DNA of 64,000 nt from Bog-473 sp963824195 (lineage in GTDB: Bacteria > Actinomycetota > Acidimicrobiia > Acidimicrobiales > RAAP-2): NCBI GenBank assembly GCA_963824195.1, contig CAWGOJ010000004.1, positions 35,321-99,320 of the forward strand, in the 5' to 3' direction. The position numbers and the translations under genes were made by a program. Below the pieces are notes generated by a model that did not search any database, was not told the origin of the DNA, and was given only the letters and a program-made list of their open reading frames with translations. Shown here one piece after another: positions 16,192 to 24,122 of this stretch. Within the stretch, counting starts at the first letter, position 1; the number at the start of each line of letters is the position of its first letter.

Positions 16192-18210
16192 CTAACCCTG
16201 GACGGTGAAGTTTCCGCCGCCGCCTCCGCCGCCGATCCGCGAGAAGAAGCCGCCGGCGCCACCCGGGAAGCCACCACCACCGCTCCCGCCGCCCAGCAGG
16301 CTGCCCACACCGCCGACGGTGTTGGTGTTCGACGACGGCACTGCCTCGGCGTAGTCAGCCAGCACGACGCTCTGACCCGGCGAGAGCCCCGAGCGGACCT
16401 GGGTGTAGACGTCGCCCACCATCCCCACCTTGATCACCTTGCGGGTGAGCTGCCCGTTGGCGAGCACGAGGACGTAGGAGGCGGTGCCGAGCGACTCCAC
16501 GGCTGAGGTCGGGACGGCGACGACGTTGGAGACACCTCCGGTGGAGATGGTGACGTTGGCCTCCGATCCCGCGTACAGGGTGTCGGCCGTCGCAGGCAGC
16601 GCAACGACGACGGGGTAGGTGTAGCTGCCGTTGCTGCTCGACTGCACTGGGCCTACCTGCGCCACCGTGCCCTCGAGCGTGCCGTTGACCCCGTCCACTT
16701 CGACCTTGGCCGACTGGCCAGCCTTGACCGATGGCACCTGCGAGCTGTCGAGCGTTGCCTGGGCCTCGTATGAGTTCGTCCCGACGATGCTGATGATCTC
16801 GGTGCTCGAATTGGCGCTGACGGTGTCGCCCGTGGTGATGCCGACCGAGACGACCGTTCCGTTGATCGGGCTGGTCAGAGTCGCCGCGTTCAGTGACTGC
16901 TGAGCCTCGGTGAGATTTGCGGTCGCCGTATCGATCGCCGCCTGGTCCGACGCGATCTGCTGAGGGGTATCGGTGTTCGCCGACGCCCCGCCACTGCCCG
17001 TGCCGCCGGCGGGGCTCCCCGTCGAGCCGGTGCCCGTCGATCCGGTGCCCGTACTCGCCGATGCGCCAGTCCCGGTGCTGCCTGTGCCGGTGTTGCCGGT
17101 GTTGCCGGTGTTGCCCGTGATGTCGCTCGTCAGGGCCGCCACGTGGCCGGACTGGGTGGGGGAGGATCCCGAGTTCCCAGTGGCGCCAGCGCCGCTGGGA
17201 GCGCCGGAGCTGCTTCCTCCGGTGCCAGTGCCCCCGCTGCCGGTTCCGCCGGTGCTGCCGCCAGACGACCCTTCTCCGAGCGCCTGTCCCAACGCCGTCT
17301 CGTCCTTGGACACGGCGGTCTCGTCCTTGGACACCTGCTGCTCGTCGGCCGACACTGTCTGAAGGGCGGCCTCGCACGCCGTCTGGCCGGCGGGGGAGCT
17401 CGTGTTGGCGCTGGTGCAGTCCGACTGCGCCTGGGCGAGGTCTGCCGCCTCCACTTGCTGGTCGGTCGACAAGGTGGACTCGTCTTGGGTCAGCGTCTTT
17501 TGGTCCTGGGTCACGGCTGAGTTCGTACCGGTGCCGCCACTGCCACCTGTTCCGCCACTGCCACCTGTTCCGCCACTGCCACCTGTTCCGCCACTGCCAC
17601 CTGTTCCGCCACTGCCACCTGTTCCGCCACTGCCACCTGTTCCGCCACTGCCACCTGATCCGCCAGTGCCGCCGGTGCCAGCAGTGCCGCTCGGGCCGCC
17701 GCTGCCGCTGCGGGTGGGCTGGGTCGTGCCCGTGCTCCCGGAACCCGCACTCGTGGAGCCCTTGGATGACGAGGAGGATGAGGAGGATGAAGAGGAGGAT
17801 GAAGAGGAAGAGGACTGGTTGGCCTCGTCCTCGGCCAGCTTCGCCTCGTCGGCGTTCACCGTGGACTGGTCCGAGGAGACCGACTCGCTCATCGCCGTCG
17901 TGTCCAAGGTCGCGAGCGTCTGCCCGGGGGTGACCTGCTGGCCGGGGCTGACGCTGACGGACGTGACCTGGCCGCCGACCCCGAAGGCGGCCGAGGCGTT
18001 GCTGACCGGCTCGATGTTGCCGACGACAATGAGCGTCGTGGCGATGTCGGCCCGGGTCACCGTGACTGTTCGGTACCCGGTGCTGCCGCCGCTCACTTCG
18101 GCCCAGGCGGTCGCAGCCCCGCCGGCCACGAGCACCACCACGAGCCCGCCCACCAGGACGGCCCGCCGGTGACCGGCACGACCCCAGCCCGAACGACCCA
18201 GCTTAGGCAC
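16192..18210 (-). CDS. HlyD/MacA-type adaptor with large low-complexity insertions
   Basis: 672 residues from the GTG at 18210, which overlaps the previous stop by 8 bp. One membrane anchor (about 17-37) is followed by a lipoyl/barrel domain (NIEPVSNASAAFGVGGQVTS ...). The hairpin that is normally a coiled coil is split by a run of about 18 Ser, by a Gly/Thr/Ser repeat encoded by seven 18-bp DNA repeats, and by a second Gly/Ser/Thr-rich stretch. The barrel resumes (SPINGTVVSVGITTGDTV) and the protein ends in a Gly/Phe-rich tail. Adaptors link an ABC exporter to outer layers. It is the last gene of a five-gene operon that already has another adaptor. Confidence 0.88.
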   Translation of the reverse strand: MPKLGRSGWGRAGHRRAVLVGGLVVVLVAGGAATAWAEVSGGSTGYRTVTVTRADIATTLIVVGNIEPVSNASAAFGVGGQVTSVSVSPGQQVTPGQTLATLDTTAMSESVSSDQSTVNADEAKLAEDEANQSSSSSSSSSSSSSSSSSKGSTSAGSGSTGTTQPTRSGSGGPSGTAGTGGTGGSGGSGGTGGSGGTGGSGGTGGSGGTGGSGGTGGSGGTGGSGGTGTNSAVTQDQKTLTQDESTLSTDQQVEAADLAQAQSDCTSANTSSPAGQTACEAALQTVSADEQQVSKDETAVSKDETALGQALGEGSSGGSTGGTGSGGTGTGGSSSGAPSGAGATGNSGSSPTQSGHVAALTSDITGNTGNTGNTGTGSTGTGASASTGTGSTGTGSTGSPAGGTGSGGASANTDTPQQIASDQAAIDTATANLTEAQQSLNAATLTSPINGTVVSVGITTGDTVSANSSTEIISIVGTNSYEAQATLDSSQVPSVKAGQSAKVEVDGVNGTLEGTVAQVGPVQSSSNGSYTYPVVVALPATADTLYAGSEANVTISTGGVSNVVAVPTSAVESLGTASYVLVLANGQLTRKVIKVGMVGDVYTQVRSGLSPGQSVVLADYAEAVPSSNTNTVGGVGSLLGGGSGGGGFPGGAGGFFSRIGGGGGGGNFTVQG
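17534..17659. repeat. Seven tandem copies of an 18-bp unit inside the adaptor gene
   Basis: Unit CCGCCACTGCCACCTGTT (plus strand) is repeated seven times without spacers; the last copy ends GAT. On the coding strand it encodes six-residue Gly/Ser/Thr repeats. Perfect tandem copies predict length variation by slippage. Confidence 0.95.
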
Positions 18211-19144
18211 CGCCACCGCCTGGTCCGCCGAAGAAGCCGCCACCACCGCCGGGACCGCCGAAGCCACCGGTGCAGCTTCCCCCGCTGCTCGGGGTGATGC
18301 GCACCGTCGTGGCCGACACCGAGCCGTTGGTCGCAGCCGGCCCGAAGGCACTGACGCAGTCACCGACGGCGAGGTCAGTGGCGGCCGCCGCCTGCGTGGC
18401 GCTGACGGTGGTCGAACCCGACGTCGTGACCGTCAGCGTCTCGATCTTGGGCTGGGTCGGCTTCTTGGTCTTCGAGTTCGAACTCGACTTGCTGGGACGC
18501 CCGAACGAGCCGCCCGACAGCGAGACCCCCGAGACAGTGAAGGTCGAACCGTTGACTGCCGTCACTTTGCCCGAGGCGACGTCGAGGTTCGCCAAGGCCT
18601 TGCGGAAGTTGTTCGCGCCAGACCCCGAAGGGAAGGACGGACGGGTGCCGTTCGGTGCTTCGCCGCCCCGGAAGGCGAACCCTCCTCCGCCGGTGCGCCC
18701 GGGGAAGCCGCCCGGAGTCGTGCCGGTGGCCCCGGAACCAGCGGCCCGGCCGCCGGTGCAGGTGCCGGTTGAGCTCGGCGTCGTCACGGTCAGGCTGCGA
18801 GCGGCGACCGTCTTCTTTGAGCTCTTCGACGCGGTGCCCGTCGCGGTGACACAGTCGCCAACGGCGACAGAGGCCACCGCCTCGGTCACGGTCTTCGAGA
18901 ACTGCGTCGTCCCGGTCCACGTCACCGTGGTCTGGCCACTGGATTGGTTCTGCACTTCCATGCTCGAGGCATTGAGCGCGGCCACGCTCCCGCTGGCCCC
19001 GGTCGGGGCGTTCGCCGGCGCGGCGGCGGACGCCGGGGCGGCGATGGCCACGACGGCCGCGGCGACCGCGGCGGCCATGGCCCCGGATCCCAGGCATCGT
19101 GCCCACCGCCCACTGTTGCTGGGTCGACTGGTCGGTGTCTGCAT
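18203..19144 (-). CDS. Secreted DUF5666-like repeat protein with Gly/Phe-rich tail
   Basis: 313 residues from the ATG at 19144, supported by AGAGGA upstream and a following signal peptide (hydrophobic about 20-43, ending ASAAA). An in-frame ATG 16 codons earlier has no ribosome-binding site. Two related beta-rich modules each contain a VAVGDCVTATG or LAVGDCVSAFG segment and a TLTVTT strand, like the DUF5666 domain. They are separated by a Gly/Phe/Arg-rich linker (about 140-185). The end is GGPGGGGGFFGGPGGGGA. Paired Cys around each module suggest disulfides. Function unknown; its place between permease and adaptor suggests that it is cargo or an accessory of the exporter. Confidence 0.75.
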   Translation of the reverse strand: MQTPTSRPSNSGRWARCLGSGAMAAAVAAAVVAIAAPASAAAPANAPTGASGSVAALNASSMEVQNQSSGQTTVTWTGTTQFSKTVTEAVASVAVGDCVTATGTASKSSKKTVAARSLTVTTPSSTGTCTGGRAAGSGATGTTPGGFPGRTGGGGFAFRGGEAPNGTRPSFPSGSGANNFRKALANLDVASGKVTAVNGSTFTVSGVSLSGGSFGRPSKSSSNSKTKKPTQPKIETLTVTTSGSTTVSATQAAAATDLAVGDCVSAFGPAATNGSVSATTVRITPSSGGSCTGGFGGPGGGGGFFGGPGGGGA

Positions 19145-19201
19145 GTGGATGGTTCCTCTCTTGTTGCTGTGCTTGTGGTGATGGAAGGGCATTCGTTAGC
19201 C

Positions 19202-20446
19202 CTACTCGCTGCGCAGGGCGTCGATAGGGGCCAACGCGGCAGCCCGGCTCGCCGGGTAGACGCCGAAGAGCACCCCGATAGCGAGGGCAATGGCGAGGGC
19301 ACCGACGGCCGCGGTGGGGCTCGTCGAAATGGGGTCGCCGATGAGGCCCGGCAGGTAGATCACGCCGAGCATCCCGGCCGCGACGCCAAGGATGCCGCCG
19401 ATCACCCCGAGGACCGAGGCCTCGACCAAGAACTGACGCCGGATGACGCGCGGTGTCGCCCCGAGCGCCTTGCGCAGCCCGATCTCGCGGATGCGTTCGG
19501 TCACCGACACCAACATGATGTTCATGACCCCGATGCCGCCCACGATGAGCGAGATCGCCGCGATGCCGCCGAGCAGGATCGTCAGCGTGTGGTCGACCGA
19601 GGTGTTGGCGGCGATCAGCGACTGTTCGGAGGTGATCGTGAAGTCGGCCTCGGTCGGGTTCGTGATCCCGTGCAGCTCGAGGAGGAGGTGGTCCGCCTCT
19701 TGGTAGGCGCCGGTCAGGTCGGCCGAAGACCGGGCCTGGACAGCGATGGAGCTGACCGAGTTGCGCGAGGTGCCCCCAAAGATGCGCTCGGCCCCCGTGG
19801 TGATGGGGATGATCAGGGTGTCATCAGGGTCCGAGGTGCTCGACGACGAGCTCGAGGCGCCCGAGGAGGTGAGGACGCCGACCACCGTGACGGGGGTGCC
19901 GTTGACGTCGACGCTCTGGCCGACGGGGTCGCCTCGGGTGAAGAGCTCCGATGCCGTCGTCGCCCCGAGGACGGCGACGGCGGCGTGGTCCTGGAGGTCC
20001 TGGCTGTCGATGAACCGGCCCTCGGCCAGCGTGCGGCCCCGCACGCTGAGCCAGTTCGGAGTCGTCCCCTGCACACTGGTCGTCGCCGTCTCGCTGCCCG
20101 CGGTCAGCACCTCGGTCTGAGACGTGATCGGGGCGACCGCCTTGACGTCGGGCGCGTCGACGGGCGACGAGAGTGCGGACACGTCGGCCATGGTGAGCGT
20201 CGACGCGCTCCCGAGCGCCTGTCTGATGCCGCTGCTCGAGGTCGAGCTGCCCGGGGTGATGGTCAAGACGTTGGAGCCCAGCGCGTTGATCTCGGAGGTC
20301 ACCTGGCCCGAGGCCCCTTCGCCGAGCCCGACGGCGATGATCACACCGGCAATGCCAATGAGGATGCCGAGCACAGTGAGGGAGGAGCGAAGCCGGTGGC
20401 TGCGCACGCCGTTCACCCCGGTCCGGAGGGTTTCGAGCCAGCTCAT
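19202..20446 (-). CDS. MacB/FtsX-type ABC transporter permease
   Basis: 414 residues with the MacB topology. An N-terminal membrane segment (about 18-40, LTVLGILIGIAGVIIAVGLG) is followed by a large extracytoplasmic domain (about 45-275). A three-helix FtsX core closes the protein (ILLGGIAAISLIVGGIGVMN, then a helix near 325-355 and the last near 375-400). Such proteins act by mechanotransmission on periplasmic or cell-surface substrates rather than by moving them across the membrane. Its ATG overlaps the ATPase stop by 4 bp. Confidence 0.92.
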   Translation of the reverse strand: MSWLETLRTGVNGVRSHRLRSSLTVLGILIGIAGVIIAVGLGEGASGQVTSEINALGSNVLTITPGSSTSSSGIRQALGSASTLTMADVSALSSPVDAPDVKAVAPITSQTEVLTAGSETATTSVQGTTPNWLSVRGRTLAEGRFIDSQDLQDHAAVAVLGATTASELFTRGDPVGQSVDVNGTPVTVVGVLTSSGASSSSSSTSDPDDTLIIPITTGAERIFGGTSRNSVSSIAVQARSSADLTGAYQEADHLLLELHGITNPTEADFTITSEQSLIAANTSVDHTLTILLGGIAAISLIVGGIGVMNIMLVSVTERIREIGLRKALGATPRVIRRQFLVEASVLGVIGGILGVAAGMLGVIYLPGLIGDPISTSPTAAVGALAIALAIGVLFGVYPASRAAALAPIDALRSE

Positions 20447-21192
20447 CGGATGCTCTGGCTCTCGAGGTGGCTCTCGTCTCTCTCCGAGAGCAGCCCGTCA
20501 CGGATGCCGACGACCCGGCCCGCGGCCGAGGCAACCTCGGCGTCGTGCGTGATGAGCACCAGCGTGCGTCCGGCATCGTGCAGCTCACCCATGAGGCGCA
20601 TGACATCGGCGGCCGAACCCGAGTCGAGGTTGCCCGTCGGCTCGTCGGCCAGGATCAGGTCGGGCTCGGTCACCAGCGCGCGGGCGACGGCGACACGCTG
20701 CTGCTGGCCGCCCGAGAGCTCGCCGGGCCGGTGATGGATCCGGCCGGCCAACCCGACGCGGCCGAGGGCCTCGACGGCGCGTGCCTTGCGCTCGCTCCGG
20801 GAGACGCCGGCGTAGGCGAGGGGGAGCTCCACGTTCTGCCAGGCCGTCATGGACGGCAACAGGTTGAACTGTTGGAAGACGAAGCCGATACGCCGGTTGC
20901 GCACCTCGGCCAGGGCGGTCTCGCTCATATGGCTGACGTCGTCACCCGCCAGGTGATAACGGCCTGCCGAGGGAACATCGAGGCAGCCCAAGATGTGCAT
21001 AAGCGTGGACTTGCCCGAGCCCGAGGGCCCGATGATGGCGACGTACTCACCCTCTTCGATCGTGAGACTCACGCCGCGCAGGGCGGCGACCGAGAGAGAG
21101 CCGGTCCGGTACACCTTGGTGACCCGTTCGAGGTCGATGACGGGTGCGAGCGTCGTGAGGGCGGGCGTGCCTTGGGGAGGCGTGACGGTCAT
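20443..21192 (-). CDS. MacB-type ABC transporter ATP-binding protein
   Basis: 249 residues. Walker A GPSGSGKST at 55-63, Q-loop VFQQFNLL, signature LSGGQQQR, Walker B LILADEPTGNLD and the switch His in LITHD. This is the LolD/MacB subgroup that pairs with FtsX-type permeases. It lies 2 bp after the first adaptor gene and overlaps the permease by 4 bp. Confidence 0.95.
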   Translation of the reverse strand: MTVTPPQGTPALTTLAPVIDLERVTKVYRTGSLSVAALRGVSLTIEEGEYVAIIGPSGSGKSTLMHILGCLDVPSAGRYHLAGDDVSHMSETALAEVRNRRIGFVFQQFNLLPSMTAWQNVELPLAYAGVSRSERKARAVEALGRVGLAGRIHHRPGELSGGQQQRVAVARALVTEPDLILADEPTGNLDSGSAADVMRLMGELHDAGRTLVLITHDAEVASAAGRVVGIRDGLLSERDESHLESQSIR

Positions 21193-21194
21193 GG

Positions 21195-22619
21195 TCAGCC
21201 CCCGCCGGTGAAGCCGCCAGCGGGGAAGCCCCCGCCGCCCGAGAACCCGCCGCCTCCGCCGCCGGGGAAGCCACCGGCTCCGCCCAGACCGCCCCCCCGG
21301 GTGCCCGTGCCCCCGAAGATGCCGCCGCCGGTGCCCCCGGGAGCCTTGAACGTGATCTCGCGCTCGAGGACCTTGGCGCCGGCACTCACGCCGCTAATGA
21401 TCTGGGTCTCGCCGTTCTCGGCGGCGCCGACGGTCACGTCCTTGACCACGTGGGCCCCGTTCACCACCTCGGTGACGGTCGCCTGGCCGCTTGAGGTGTA
21501 CGAGATGGCGTTGGTCGCCACCTCAGTCACGTCATTCAGCTGCTTGACGATGATGCTGACATCCGCGCTCGCCCCGGCGTAGAGGCCCGACGGGTCCCCC
21601 GTCACGTCGATGACGACCGGGAAGGTCGTGACGTCCGAGCTCTGACTGCCGACCAGGCTGATGGAGCCCACCGTGCCGTAGATCGCCGACGAGCTCGAGG
21701 TGGAGGAGGTCGCCGCTGGTGCTGCCGTCGACGAGCTCGAACCACTGCTGAGCGTGATGTCGGCTTGGTCTCCGTCCGTGATCTGGCCGATCTGGGTGTC
21801 GTCGACGGTCGTGTTGACAATGTAGGAGTCGGTGCCGATCACGACGATCTGGCCGGAGCTGCTGCTCGAGCTGCTGCTCGACGCGGCCGACGCCGCGCTC
21901 GAGGAGCCAAGGCCACTGCTGCCGGTGCCACTGCTGCCGGTGCCACTGCTGCCGGCGCCTCCGTTCCCCGAACCCGTGCCGGTCACGAGCTGGCCGACCG
22001 TGAGATCCACCGAGGCCACGGTGCCCGAGATGGTCGAGGTGAGCGAGGCGTCGTTCAGGTTCGTCTGGGCCGTCGAGAGCGACGACTCGGCGGACGTGAC
22101 CGAGGCCTGGTCGGTGTCGAGTGTGCTCTGTGACGCGCCGGCTGCCTGGTCGCTCGAGAGCCGGTCCTGGGCCGAGGTGAGCTGCGCTTGCGCCGCGCTA
22201 ACCTCTTCGGAAAGCGCCGTCGTGTCGACGGTGGCCAGCACCTGACCGGCCGTGACGGTCTGGCCTGCCTTGACGTCGACCGCAGTCACGGTGCCCGAGA
22301 CGGGGAAGTTCAGATTGGCCTCGCTGGCCGGCTCGATCGTCCCCGAGCTGGCGACCGTCTGCTGGATGGTCCCCGTGGTCACGGGGACGGTCACCGTCGT
22401 GATGGAGAGGCCGGCAGGGGTGGACGAGCCCGACGTGAGCCACAGGGGCAGGGCAACCGCGGCTGCAACGACGACGACGACCGCACCCACGATGGGCCAG
22501 CGGTAGCGGCGCCAGCGCGAGACCGGCTCGCGAGCGAGAACGTTCTCGTCGTCGAGCGGGAGCTCCTCCGTCAATTGAACCGGTTCGTCCTGGCTCACGG
22601 TTGAGGAGACTCTGACCAT
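21195..22619 (-). CDS. HlyD/MacA-type membrane fusion (adaptor) protein
   Basis: 474 residues. A cytoplasmic N-terminus with acidic segment, one membrane segment (about 40-62), then a lipoyl half-motif (SSGTIEPASEANLNFPVSGT), an alpha-hairpin (about 125-190) and the second lipoyl half (SLTSTISGTVASVDLTVGQL). A Gly/Ser/Ala-rich linker (about 215-250), beta-barrel domains and a Gly/Phe-rich tail full of GGFPGG follow. First gene of the five-gene operon; the products should form a MacAB-like assembly in a monoderm-like envelope. Confidence 0.9.
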   Translation of the reverse strand: MVRVSSTVSQDEPVQLTEELPLDDENVLAREPVSRWRRYRWPIVGAVVVVVAAAVALPLWLTSGSSTPAGLSITTVTVPVTTGTIQQTVASSGTIEPASEANLNFPVSGTVTAVDVKAGQTVTAGQVLATVDTTALSEEVSAAQAQLTSAQDRLSSDQAAGASQSTLDTDQASVTSAESSLSTAQTNLNDASLTSTISGTVASVDLTVGQLVTGTGSGNGGAGSSGTGSSGTGSSGLGSSSAASAASSSSSSSSSGQIVVIGTDSYIVNTTVDDTQIGQITDGDQADITLSSGSSSSTAAPAATSSTSSSSAIYGTVGSISLVGSQSSDVTTFPVVIDVTGDPSGLYAGASADVSIIVKQLNDVTEVATNAISYTSSGQATVTEVVNGAHVVKDVTVGAAENGETQIISGVSAGAKVLEREITFKAPGGTGGGIFGGTGTRGGGLGGAGGFPGGGGGGFSGGGGFPAGGFTGGG

Positions 22620-22641
22620 GTGCCTAGTTCAACCCAGCCAA

Positions 22642-22647
22642 ATCATA
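22642..22647 (-). promoter_or_regulatory. Candidate -10 of the export operon
   Basis: TATGAT on the minus strand, 22 nt before the ATG of the first adaptor gene. No strong -35 is visible at the expected distance. Confidence 0.35.
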
Positions 22648-22884
22648 CTCAGCCCACATTGCGCTGTGAGCCGGCTTGGTATTGGATGTAAGACCTCGCT
22701 AAGAGCCCAGGTCAGCGAGCTGAGGCCCGCATCCGCCGGAGGCGCACAGCCGGCTCTGGGCGTCCTCTCATTTCCGAAGCGCAGAGTGATCGACAGCCCA
22801 CCGGTGCCGCCGGGAGTGTTCGTCTCCCTTTCGCCCCCCGCCCACTCCCGGCACCGGTGCGGCTTCGACGCATACCGTGACACC

Positions 22885-23150
22885 GTGCGCCACGGCACCC
22901 CGGACGACCTCGCCGCTCTGACTGGCCTGCTGGCTCGACTCCGAGCGATCGAGGGCCTGGTGGAGCGCCGGCTCGGGGTTTTTACCGGCGGCCCCGGGCC
23001 TTCTTGCACTTCCACCACGACCCGAAGGGCATGTTTGCGGACGTCCGCTTCGGCGACGACTTCGTGCGTCTGCCGGTCGACACACTGGCCCAGCAGGCGG
23101 ATCTCGTGGCCCGGGTGCGCGCGGCGGCGGGGGAGCAGGGCACCCGCTGA
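22885..23150 (+). pseudogene. Small conserved-looking gene broken by a one-base shift
   Basis: From the GTG at 22885 the frame reads a helical segment ending RAIEGLVERRLGVF at the TTTTT run near 22979-22983. Adding one base there (or slipping back one) continues as YRRPRAFLHFHHDPKGMFAD, then VRFGDDFVRLPVDTLAQQAD to a TGA at 23148-23150. Together they make a coherent protein of about 88 residues, with codon use like its neighbours. Neither half looks natural alone. No family name is recognised. A programmed -1 shift is unlikely, because GTT TTT is a poor slippery pair. An indel or base-call error is the simpler reading. Confidence 0.55.
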
Positions 23151-24027
23151 GTGCGACGAACTGCGCCTGATCGCCAAACCATGCGACGGACCATGGGGGG
23201 CGGGCTATGAGCACAGGACGCCATGTGGAATGACGAACAGCCTGGACTTCGACTTCGGCGGCACGTCGGTCCGGGCGACCGGCGGGGACGAGCGGTAGCC
23301 GGCCCGCCATCGCATCGCGTGTTGCCGTCCACGAGGAACGGCCAGATCACGTCGGGCCCGACCGGCCGGGCCCGGTGGCTCTGGCCGAGACCACGAGCCG
23401 CCGACGCCCACAGTCGAGCAAAATCGAACGTATGGGCCTGCCGACTTTGGTCAATTGGGCGCTCGTCCTCACTGCTCACCGCATTTCCACTCCGTCTCAC
23501 GCCGCCGGGCTCTGTTCGCGCCAGGCCCTCAAGGCGACACCTTCCGCCTGCGGGGCGCTCTGACTGCCCCGCTCCTGACCAGTGTATTTTCTACGAGTGA
23601 CCGCCGATAATGTTCATTATGTTAAGTTATATTCGGATTCTGGAGAGTGCCCCAGTCGGACGCCCGAGATGACGCTCCCCCCGGACCGCGGTCACTGCGG
23701 TCCGTCGAGCAGCTCTGGGCTTGCCAGGTGCGATCGGCGGTACGGAGCCGGCATGGACGGTTGGTTGGCGTCGGCTCGCCGGATCGCCGCAGCCGTGAAA
23801 TCCTGCCCGTCTGGACTCGGCATACTGAGTGCGCTGTCACCGCCGGCCCCGAGTTGGGCCATCGCACAGAAGCTCCGCTTGGCCGGCCAGGACGCATCAT
23901 CGTCGGAGAGGTATCAAAAGAGGCTTGATTTGAGCTCTGATTTTCACTAAAGTGACAAGCAACAAGTCCCCTTGGTTGACGGTTCAAAGTCCGGACGGAT
24001 GAGAAGGGGAAATCCCAGGTAGAGGAC
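23151..24027. other. Gene-poor interval with an AT-rich patch
   Basis: No protein family is recognisable on either strand. Several open frames exist, including a 722-codon minus-strand frame entering from the helicase gene, but they look like GC-driven shadows. An AT-rich patch at 23582-23640, unlike the surrounding DNA, holds a palindrome. The segment 23640-23940 has mildly different composition and could be a remnant of inserted DNA. Confidence 0.5.
23607..23620. repeat. AT-rich palindrome
   Basis: ATAATG and CATTAT flank a 2-bp centre. It sits within a stretch bounded by CCGAT and ATTCGG that is AT-rich against a GC-rich background. It could be a protein-binding or recombination site; no evidence decides. 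Confidence 0.5.
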
Positions 24028-24056
24028 TTGTAGAGCCCGCCAAATGTGGGTACTAT
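24028..24056 (+). promoter_or_regulatory. Candidate promoter before the HelD-like gene
   Basis: TTGTAG (24028-24033) and TACTAT (24051-24056) are spaced by 17 bp. Transcription would start around 24062-24064, that is, inside the hairpin that follows. Confidence 0.4.
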
Positions 24057-24079
24057 CCCCGGAATGTCCGGGGTTTTTT
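24057..24079 (+). terminator. Strong intrinsic-terminator-like hairpin with T-tract
   Basis: CCCCGGA (24057-24063) pairs perfectly with TCCGGGG (24067-24073) around a 3-nt loop, followed at once by six T. It is oriented for plus-strand transcription and lies 43 bp before the HelD-like start. It may end a transcript from the gene-poor region or act as an attenuator of the helicase gene. Confidence 0.75.
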
Positions 24080-24122
24080 GCGCGTCTGCCGTTGCGCGTG
24101 ATTTACCGGTGATGCGGTACCG

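Noticed and set aside
17534..17659. Regularly repeated 18-bp units considered as a CRISPR array
   Set aside because: Units are directly adjacent with no spacers and lie in frame inside an adaptor gene; no cas genes are nearby.
22976..22990. Programmed -1 ribosomal frameshift in the small gene
   Set aside because: The 0-frame pair GTT TTT re-pairs poorly after slipping back, and no strong downstream pseudoknot was seen; an indel or base-call error is simpler.
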